The notes under the pieces were generated by a model. It did not search any database. It had not been told where the DNA came from and saw nothing but the letters and a program-made list of their open reading frames with translations. A DNA stretch of 17,840 bases, from NCBI GenBank assembly GCA_963582255.1, contig CAUZRD010000024.1:1-17840 (forward strand), given 5' to 3'. This DNA is from CAUZRD01 sp963582255. Lineage in GTDB: Bacteria; Pseudomonadota; Alphaproteobacteria; Rhizobiales; TMED25. The first letter of the stretch is position 1; the number at the start of each line of letters is the position of its first letter. Shown here one piece after another: positions 7,243-13,121 of this stretch. The position numbers and the translations under genes were made by a program.

Positions 7243-7409
7243 GGAGGTTCCCTTTTCTTGCACACTGAAGCGTAGCGTTAGTCAAAGTGATATAACAACA
7301 ATATTCGAGTAAGAAATATGGATATGCAAAGTCAGCGTTTATATACTAGTGTTATTACAGGTCCCTTTCTCCTTACCGGAGCTGTTGTCTAGCAAACAAT
7401 AAAAATATT
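7243..7409. promoter_or_regulatory. Divergent promoter region, PanE-like and TauD-type genes
   Basis: This 167-bp region must hold promoters for both divergent genes. The only good element is a plus-strand -10-like TATACT at 7342-7347, without a matching -35 box and preceded by a short ATATG direct repeat (7317-7326 area). No Shine-Dalgarno site precedes the TauD-type ATG; the leader there is AT-rich. No minus-strand promoter could be fixed with confidence. Confidence 0.3.
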
Positions 7410-8246
7410 ATGACAAAATTAGCTATCCTATCAACCAAAAATTTTGTTGTTGAGCCGCTTGCGGGCTCACTTGGCGCGGAGGTGTGGGGAGTTGATCTCG
7501 GTGCACTTGACGAAGCAGGCTTCGAAGAAATTTACCGCGTGTTTGTGGAATATCAGGCTGTCATATTCCGCGATCAGCATCTTACAACAGACCAATATCT
7601 CGCGTTCGCGAAGAGATGGGGTAAGATCCAGCTTTACCCTTATGCGAAAGGACTTGCTTCGCACCCGGAGGTCCTGGAATTATTGCGTGCTGAAACAGAC
7701 CCAGTCGCTTTTGGCAATGTCTGGCACTTCGATGGAAGCAACTATAAAATACCGCCCAAGGCGACGATGCTTTATGCCATCGAGCTACCGCCAGCTGGTG
7801 GTGATACAATGTTTGCCAACATGTATGACGCATACGCATCGCTGTCTCCGGGCATGAAGTCGCTACTCGAACCGCTCAAGGGTCTTAATGTTGGCCAACG
7901 CGAACTCTCATTCTTCTCGGGACTTAGCAAGATGGAACAGAAAGATCCGGGAGATATGGTGGTAACAACGGCTCATCCCGTTGTCCGCACCCATCCTGAC
8001 AGCGGTCGAAAGTCACTTTTTGTTGGACATAGGATGGAAAGTTTTGACGGGATGACTCCGCAAGAAAGTGCGCCGTTGATAGCGTTCTTGCGTAACCATG
8101 CAATCCGGCCGGAGTTCACTTGCCGGTTTCCATGGCAGGTAGGCTCACTGGGAATTTGGGACAATCGCTGTGCCCAGCACTATGCGGTAGATGACTACGC
8201 TGGTTATCGTAGGCAGATGCATCGCATCACTATTGCGGGCGAATAA
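7410..8246 (+). CDS. TauD/TfdA-family Fe(II)/2-oxoglutarate dioxygenase
   Basis: The 278-residue product carries the complete TauD/TfdA active site. The facial triad is H106 and D108 (VWHFDGS) and H257 (WDNRCAQHYAVDD). T133 lies in GGDTMFANM and R268 in RRQMHR, at the spacing that binds 2-oxoglutarate in TauD. The segment 'HPVVRTHPDSGRKSLFVG' (189-206) is also characteristic. It would hydroxylate a substrate using O2 and 2-oxoglutarate, releasing succinate and CO2. Family members act on taurine, sulfate esters, phenoxyacetates and other carboxylates, and the substrate cannot be chosen from sequence. The ATG at 7410 has no evident Shine-Dalgarno site, but the preserved N-terminal pattern supports it. 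The dehydrogenase 212 bp downstream could process its product, but that is inference. Confidence 0.93.
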   Translation: MTKLAILSTKNFVVEPLAGSLGAEVWGVDLGALDEAGFEEIYRVFVEYQAVIFRDQHLTTDQYLAFAKRWGKIQLYPYAKGLASHPEVLELLRAETDPVAFGNVWHFDGSNYKIPPKATMLYAIELPPAGGDTMFANMYDAYASLSPGMKSLLEPLKGLNVGQRELSFFSGLSKMEQKDPGDMVVTTAHPVVRTHPDSGRKSLFVGHRMESFDGMTPQESAPLIAFLRNHAIRPEFTCRFPWQVGSLGIWDNRCAQHYAVDDYAGYRRQMHRITIAGE

Positions 8247-8458
8247 CCACCTCTTTGATCATGAGGGTTCCTCCCTCCAGTGGATTTCCTATGAAACCGC
8301 GCTGGGGTTTTGCAGTGGTAGGATGTGCTGGGGTACTACATTGATGATTGCCGGTAAGTGTGGAGTTTTGAATAATCTTTAAGCTTGCTACCCGTCTGAT
8401 TTTCATGGTTTTTGATCTATATCATGGGGCGGAACGACAACTGGGAAGGTAGATTACA

Positions 8459-9514
8459 ATGGCTAGGCAAGAATCGATACGGGTTGGAATGTGCGGTCTT
8501 GGCTCATTTTCGGTGGTCGTTGCTAATACCATTGAGCGTAGCAGTAAGGTCGACCTTGTTACTTGCTTCGATGTCAACGCGCAGCAAATGGATCGGACTA
8601 GCGAGAGGTATGGCTGCGCGCAGGATAAAACGTACGAGGATATGGTCAAGCGTGATGATCTCGATGGGATTTTTATAGTTTCGCCTAATATGTTTCATCG
8701 CGAGCAGACGGAGTTGGCTGCTAGCCACGGAAAACACGTCTACGTGGAAAAGCCCATCGCCAACACACTGGATGATGGCCGGCGTATGATTAAGGCATGC
8801 GAAGATTCCGGTGTGACTCTATTGGTAGGTCACGTCCATCGTCGCCATGCGGTCAATCGCAAGGTCAAGGAACTGGTTGATGCTGGCTCGTTAGGCGAGC
8901 TCATTATGGTCGAATCCAACATGTCAAGTAGTCAGGGATGGGATCTCAAGCCCGACGAGTTTCGCTGGCGCTCCGATGACACCGGCTGTCCCGGCGGTTC
9001 GCTCATGACCATCGGCGTTCATCAGGCAGACACGCTGAACTACATATTTGGTCCGATCAAAACGGTGTTCTCTATTTTTAAGAAGCTTCATATTCCTGCC
9101 CCTATTGAAGACATAACGACGACGGTTTTCGAGTTTGAGTCTGGGATTTTAGGTTATATTGGTTCAAACTTTGCCTCTCCACGCACCAATTGGATGCATG
9201 TTTATGGAACCGAGGCGAATTTGAGACGCACCGTCTCACGGGTTGATCGCCGATTTGACATAGAGCGCAAACAGGGCCCTGATGAGGGCTCGCGGCTGGA
9301 GCGGTTTTCGACCGGTAGCAACGAACCTGAGCTAATTGGGTTAACCGGCGGAGACCCATTGCTGGAAGAGATCGATGAATTTGCCGACTGTGTACTTACC
9401 GGCAGCAAACCAGAAACGGATGGTCACGCAGCGATGCAGCCGCTAGCGCTGATACGAGCCGCGATTGAATCTGCGCGGACGGGCCAGCCAGTGGAGCTTG
9501 CTCAACTACGGTAG
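8459..9514 (+). CDS. Gfo/Idh/MocA-family NAD(P)-dependent dehydrogenase
   Basis: The 351-residue product has an N-terminal Rossmann fold with the dinucleotide motif 'GMCGLGSFS' (10-18), the family hallmark EKP at 97-99 (VEKPIA), and the C-terminal alpha/beta domain with 'GVHQADTLNYIFG' (186-198). In that last segment H188 and D191 occupy the usual catalytic/substrate positions. Enzymes of this family oxidise or reduce sugars, inositols and related polyols, or act on chlorinated or aromatic adducts in a few cases. The specificity here is unknown. AAGG upstream of the ATG supports the start. It follows the TauD-type gene by 212 bp on the same strand; cotranscription is possible but unproven. 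An 8-bp stem begins on its stop codon region and pairs downstream. Confidence 0.93.
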   Translation: MARQESIRVGMCGLGSFSVVVANTIERSSKVDLVTCFDVNAQQMDRTSERYGCAQDKTYEDMVKRDDLDGIFIVSPNMFHREQTELAASHGKHVYVEKPIANTLDDGRRMIKACEDSGVTLLVGHVHRRHAVNRKVKELVDAGSLGELIMVESNMSSSQGWDLKPDEFRWRSDDTGCPGGSLMTIGVHQADTLNYIFGPIKTVFSIFKKLHIPAPIEDITTTVFEFESGILGYIGSNFASPRTNWMHVYGTEANLRRTVSRVDRRFDIERKQGPDEGSRLERFSTGSNEPELIGLTGGDPLLEEIDEFADCVLTGSKPETDGHAAMQPLALIRAAIESARTGQPVELAQLR

Positions 9515-9897
9515 CGGCTTCTTTTAGGCTATTACTGATCTAATTTTGGTTAAGCGGATATTGTCTGAAGCCGCACGGGGGAAATTCTAAGTCCCGCGCG
9601 TCACCGTATGTGCATTGATTAAGCGTGAACGCTGGATGTTTTCAACGCTTGGTCGTGCGGCTTGGTAGGTATAGCACCACCACACATGATCATGCGCGAA
9701 GGGGCGGAAAATTGAAAGCGACGTCAAGATGCAATCTGTATTGGGCTGCTCGTGGATGTATTGGATGGGATGATCAATTTTTACCGTGCCTCAAGAATTC
9801 TCAGGTATGCGGTAGCTATTTGACTGTTTCGCAGTGAAGTGTGGTGGGTGCGGATGAACCTATCACAGGCAGCTACCCCAAATATCAAAACTCTCGG
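9515..9897. other. Leader region of Bcr/CflA-type MFS gene with alternative pairing segments
   Basis: There is no convincing gene in this gap. Three mutually competing segments are visible: GCGGCTTC (9514-9521), GAAGCCGCAC (9567-9576) and GTGCGGCTT (9655-9663). The middle one can pair perfectly with either neighbour. A small AAGCGT/ACGCTT repeat pair lies near 9621-9650. An open frame at 9625-9837 has no family features and is ignored. The last part (9841-9897) is an in-frame extension of the transporter if a GTG start is used. Confidence 0.35.
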
Positions 9898-11097
9898 ATG
9901 AGTGCGCCTTGCAATGATAGGTTGCCTCCTGGGCGGGGGTTCATTTTGATGCTTGGGGCAATGGCGACGATTGGTCCGATTGGCCTATCTATCCATATCC
10001 AGTCAATTCCGGCGATAGCAACAGATCTAGAGACCAGCTATGCCTCAGCTCAGCTGACAGTTTCACTGTTTCTGTTTACCTTTGCGTTTGCCCAATTCTT
10101 TGTTGGCCCGCTATCTGACCGGCTTGGTCGCAGGCCGGTACTATTCGGCGGACTGGCAATATTTGCGCTGGCTGGCTTTGCTGCCGCATTGGCGCCATCA
10201 ATAGAAATTTTATTGTGTGCACGGATGGTACAGGCGATTGGCGGTTGCGCTTCTCTGGTGACACCCAGAGCCGTAATCCAGGACAGCTATCGTGGTGTTA
10301 AGGCTGTGCAGATTATGGCGTATGTTGCGATCCTGCAATCGACTGCACCAATCATGGCGCCAGCGATTGGTGGTGGTCTCGATACCGCATTCGGCTGGCG
10401 GTCAATTTTTGCTTTTTTAGGGATTTATGCGATCGCGGTCGGCATTTGCGCGGCGATTTGGCTCAAGGAAAGTAGGCCCAAGGAGGGTGGAAAGGTTGCC
10501 AGCTGGGCTGAGATATTTACACGCTACCGTGGTCTCCTATCATCGCGGCGCTATATTGCCTATACGGCGATATTTGCTCTCGGTACTACCGGTTATTTTG
10601 GTTTTCTCGCCACTGGCCCTGCGGTAATGATCACAGGTCAGGGATTGGAGGCATGGCAATTCTCGATCATGTTAACCACCATCAGTGTGCAGTTCGTGGT
10701 TGGCGGATATGTAGCAGCCCGGTTGGTGGTGCTATTTGGCGTGGATAGGCTGCTGTTGATCGGAGCCAGTATACAGCTTGCTGCAGTGGCGGTTTTCTTT
10801 GCCATAGCCCATGATCCTGACCCAGTGTTGGTAACGGCAAGTTTTTGCTTTTACGCGTTCTCCAATGGTTTCATTTTTGCTAACTCGCTGGCTGGCGCCA
10901 CCTCAATAGATCCGCGTATTGCGGGTTCTGCGGCGTCGTTTCTGGGCGCGATGCAGTTCTTGGTTGGTGGAATAATAACAATGAGTCTGGCTGAGTTGCC
11001 GACAACAAATTTCGGCTACCTACCTCTGGTTATGGCGTTTCTAGCGGGGGGTGCCTGGATTGCGGCATTGGTGCTTCGGCGTGCGCAGCCTTATTAA
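9898..11097 (+). CDS. MFS drug/metabolite transporter, Bcr/CflA type
   Basis: The 399-residue product is a twelve-helix major facilitator of the DHA1 Bcr/CflA group. The first helix starts about 13 residues in (FILMLGAMATIGPIG). Motif A, 'VGPLSDRLGRRPVLFGG', lies in the loop after helix 2, and 'ARMVQAIGGCASLVTPRAVIQD' in helix 4 is typical of this group (named E. coli members export bicyclomycin, sulfonamide and cysteine). It acts in the inner membrane, probably as a proton antiporter; the substrate is not predictable. The ATG at 9898 is chosen because it gives the family's usual N-terminal length. An upstream GTG at 9841 would add 19 residues, and neither has a strong Shine-Dalgarno site. 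It follows the Gfo/Idh/MocA gene after a 383-bp gap with possible leader structure. Confidence 0.88.
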   Translation: MSAPCNDRLPPGRGFILMLGAMATIGPIGLSIHIQSIPAIATDLETSYASAQLTVSLFLFTFAFAQFFVGPLSDRLGRRPVLFGGLAIFALAGFAAALAPSIEILLCARMVQAIGGCASLVTPRAVIQDSYRGVKAVQIMAYVAILQSTAPIMAPAIGGGLDTAFGWRSIFAFLGIYAIAVGICAAIWLKESRPKEGGKVASWAEIFTRYRGLLSSRRYIAYTAIFALGTTGYFGFLATGPAVMITGQGLEAWQFSIMLTTISVQFVVGGYVAARLVVLFGVDRLLLIGASIQLAAVAVFFAIAHDPDPVLVTASFCFYAFSNGFIFANSLAGATSIDPRIAGSAASFLGAMQFLVGGIITMSLAELPTTNFGYLPLVMAFLAGGAWIAALVLRRAQPY

Positions 11098-11174
11098 GGG
11101 GTATGTGTCGTTTGATTGGATTACAGCGGTAAAATAATAGCTCTAATTGAGTTCATTGAGGAACCAAAGACACT

Positions 11175-11192
11175 TTCGCAAGTGCTTGCGAA
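11175..11192. promoter_or_regulatory. Palindrome TTCGCAAG-TG-CTTGCGAA, upstream operator candidate
   Basis: Two perfect 8-bp arms with a 2-bp centre lie about 38 bp upstream of the predicted -35 box of the fdh promoter. The position suits an activator or a distal operator. Its RNA form could also be a hairpin ending the upstream MFS transcript (stop 78 bp before), but the following bases (TAGGGGG) are not T-rich. Confidence 0.45.
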
Positions 11193-11220
11193 TAGGGGGC
11201 AGACTGAAAAATTGCAATAA

Positions 11221-11258
11221 TGTCCAAAATGGACAAAAACGTTCAATAGAACTAGATT
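11221..11258 (+). promoter_or_regulatory. fdh promoter with palindrome over the -35 box
   Basis: TGTCCAAAATGGACA (11221-11235) is a perfect palindrome with 6-bp arms and an AAA centre. Its right arm is the predicted -35 hexamer TGGACA (five of six to TTGACA). TAGATT lies 17 bp later as -10 (four of six). A regulator bound to the dyad would cover the -35 box and therefore repress, or act as an activator at a class II position. Confidence 0.45.
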
Positions 11259-11287
11259 TTAAAGATAAAATTCAAGGAAGTAATTCA

Positions 11288-11374
11288 ATGCCATGGGGAG
11301 CAATCTTACCTGTTCTTTTTATGGAAACATTGAGTAATATAGATATTTGTGGGTTCTACTTGGGCCCTATGTGA
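11288..11374 (+). CDS. Possible 28-residue micropeptide in the fdh leader
   Basis: An ATG preceded by AAGGAAG (11274-11280, seven-base spacer, the best Shine-Dalgarno site in this part of the window) opens a 28-codon frame that ends at TGA 11372-11374. The frame would be the first on the predicted fdh transcript and stops 37 bases before fdh1B. The peptide starts MPWGAILP, has a hydrophobic front half, and contains ETLSNIDICGFY near its end with a single cysteine. No run of one amino acid suggests classic attenuation. The tail recalls the mycofactocin precursor ending (IDGMCGVY), but no maturation genes are present here. I do not recognise a family; it may be a leader peptide for translational control, a small membrane-associated subunit or chance. 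Confidence 0.4.
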   Translation: MPWGAILPVLFMETLSNIDICGFYLGPM

Positions 11375-11411
11375 AGTATTCTGACACTCTTTCGAAAATT
11401 GAGGATGGCTG

Positions 11412-13118
11412 GTGCCAAGTGATGTTAGTAACCCGGAGGAACGCAGCTCCGGTGTATGGAAGACCGGACGCGGTAAGGGGCGCTCTACCCCCAAAGGTCG
11501 GCAGGTTGATGAGCAAGCTCTCGGTGATGTACGTGCGCTTCTTGGAGATCTTCCGCGAAGACGCGATCTTCTTATCGAACATCTGCACCTTATTCAGGAT
11601 CAATTCGGATGTTTAAGCTCAGCCCATCTTCATGCGCTGAGCGAGGAGATGAAACTCTCCCAGGCGGAAGTATATGAAGTTGCGACGTTCTATGCCCACT
11701 TCGATGTGGTGCGGGACGGCGAAATCCCCCCGCCAATGCATACTATCAGGGTATGCGACTCGCTTTCATGTGAACTTGCTGGTGCTCAGAAATTATTGGA
11801 TGGGCTCAAAATAGCGGTTGATCCATCGTTGGTCCGAATTGTGCGCGCACCATGTATGGGCCGATGCGATAACGCACCAGTTTGCGAATTTGGCCATAAG
11901 CATATTGATAAGGCCTCAGTAGAGGGTGTTCTTACCGCGGTATCCTCTGGAGATACCCATCCGTACGTCCCGGATTATGAATCATTCGATGCTTACCGAT
12001 TGGCTGGCGGATATTCGGCGCTGCTAACTTGCCGCAATGCAGAGTGGACGCGGGAAGAGGTGCAGGAGAAAATTCAGTCGTCTGGACTGCGCGGACTTGG
12101 GGGGGCGGGGTTCCCGTCTGGGCGCAAGTGGGCGTTCGTGCGGGCGGAAGAGGCTCCGCGATATGTGGCGGTGAACGGCGATGAGGGTGAGCCCGGAACT
12201 TTTAAAGACCGCTACTATCTTGAACGAGTTCCCCATCTTTTTCTTGAAGGCATGCTGATTGCTGCATGGGCGGTGGATGCATCGCGGTGTTTTATTTATA
12301 TGCGCGATGAATACCCTGCAGTTCTCGATATATTGCGCCGTGAGATTGTTGCTTTGGAAGATGCCGGATTAGTTGAGCGGGGCTTCATCGATTTGCGGCG
12401 CGGCGCTGGCGCCTATATCTGCGGCGAGGAAAGCGCGATGATCGAATCAATCGAAGGCAAGCGCGGTTTGCCGCGCCATCGCCCTCCTTATGTGGCGCAG
12501 AACGGAATTTTTAACCGCCCGACGTTGGTTCACAATGTGGAGACACTTTATTGGGTGGCTCGCATCTGCCGGGAGGGGCCGGAAATCCTTTCCAATGTTG
12601 AAAAGAACGGTCGCGCCGGTTTGCGCTCATACTCAGTTTCTGGAAGGATAAAAAATCCTGGTGTACATGTGCTGGCCGCCGGATCGACAATTACTGATAT
12701 TATTGCAGAAGCAGGCGGAATGTTAGCCGGGCATCGATTTAAAGCCTATCAGCCAGGCGGGCCGTCTTCGGGCTTGCTGCCGGCTTCGCTTGATGACGTA
12801 CCTCTAGATTTTGATACGCTCCAACCCCACGGCAGCTTCATCGGGTCGGCGGCCGTGGTAATATTATCGGACCAGGACAGTATGCGAGAGGCGGCTCTCA
12901 ACATGCTGAGGTTTTTTGAAGATGAAAGCTGCGGCCAGTGTACACCTTGCCGGGTTGGTTGCGAAAAGGCAGTGAAGCTGATGAATTCCAATCAGTGGGA
13001 TAAGGAGCTGCTGGAGGATCTTTGCGAGGTAATGGCCCAAGCTTCTATATGTGGCCTTGGTCAGGCGGCGCCTAATCCCATACGTCTGACCATCAAATAT
13101 TTTCCAGACGAGATTTGA
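11412..13118 (+). CDS. fdh1B: NAD-linked formate dehydrogenase beta subunit (NuoE-NuoF fusion, Fdh1B type)
   Basis: The 568-residue product fuses a NuoE/FdsG-like thioredoxin-fold [2Fe-2S] domain (C115, C120, C148, C152) to a NuoF/FdsB-like domain. The latter has the NADH/FMN sites 'GLGGAGFPSGRKW' (228-240) and 'NGDEGEPGTFKDR' (255-267) and a C-terminal [4Fe-4S] site (C507, C510, C513, C547). In RNA or gene order, FdsG and FdsB are usually separate; the fused form is that of Methylobacterium Fdh1B. It passes formate electrons from the alpha subunit through FMN to NAD+ in the cytoplasm. The GTG start at 11412 follows GAGGA by six bases, and an in-frame TGA at 11400-11402 rules out earlier starts. 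It ends three bases before fdh1A, so the two are cotranscribed. Confidence 0.95.
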   Translation: MPSDVSNPEERSSGVWKTGRGKGRSTPKGRQVDEQALGDVRALLGDLPRRRDLLIEHLHLIQDQFGCLSSAHLHALSEEMKLSQAEVYEVATFYAHFDVVRDGEIPPPMHTIRVCDSLSCELAGAQKLLDGLKIAVDPSLVRIVRAPCMGRCDNAPVCEFGHKHIDKASVEGVLTAVSSGDTHPYVPDYESFDAYRLAGGYSALLTCRNAEWTREEVQEKIQSSGLRGLGGAGFPSGRKWAFVRAEEAPRYVAVNGDEGEPGTFKDRYYLERVPHLFLEGMLIAAWAVDASRCFIYMRDEYPAVLDILRREIVALEDAGLVERGFIDLRRGAGAYICGEESAMIESIEGKRGLPRHRPPYVAQNGIFNRPTLVHNVETLYWVARICREGPEILSNVEKNGRAGLRSYSVSGRIKNPGVHVLAAGSTITDIIAEAGGMLAGHRFKAYQPGGPSSGLLPASLDDVPLDFDTLQPHGSFIGSAAVVILSDQDSMREAALNMLRFFEDESCGQCTPCRVGCEKAVKLMNSNQWDKELLEDLCEVMAQASICGLGQAAPNPIRLTIKYFPDEI

Positions 13119-13121
13119 CCA

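Larger units (their letters stand above)
11098..11287 (+). promoter_or_regulatory. Regulatory region of the formate dehydrogenase operon
   Basis: This AT-rich stretch lies upstream of the fdh genes (the whole gap from 11098 to 11411 is 314 bp, including the micropeptide ORF). It holds two strong palindromes, at 11175-11192 and 11221-11235, and a sigma70-like promoter (TGGACA at 11230-11235, TAGATT at 11253-11258, spacer 17 bp). The transcript would begin near 11265 and carry the AAGGAAG ribosome binding site at 11274-11280. No transcription factor is encoded nearby. Confidence 0.5.

Noticed and set aside
8263..8277. GAGGG/CCCTC stem after the TauD-type gene as a terminator
   Set aside because: Five-bp stem with no T tract; likely chance.
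9625..9837. Open frame of 70 codons upstream of the Bcr/CflA-type transporter
   Set aside because: GTG start without Shine-Dalgarno site, Cys/Arg/Trp-rich random-looking product, no family features.
11288..11374. Full mycofactocin-type modified-peptide system
   Set aside because: Only a loose resemblance of the peptide tail; no radical SAM, chaperone or other maturation genes anywhere in the window, and the peptide continues four residues past the matching tyrosine.
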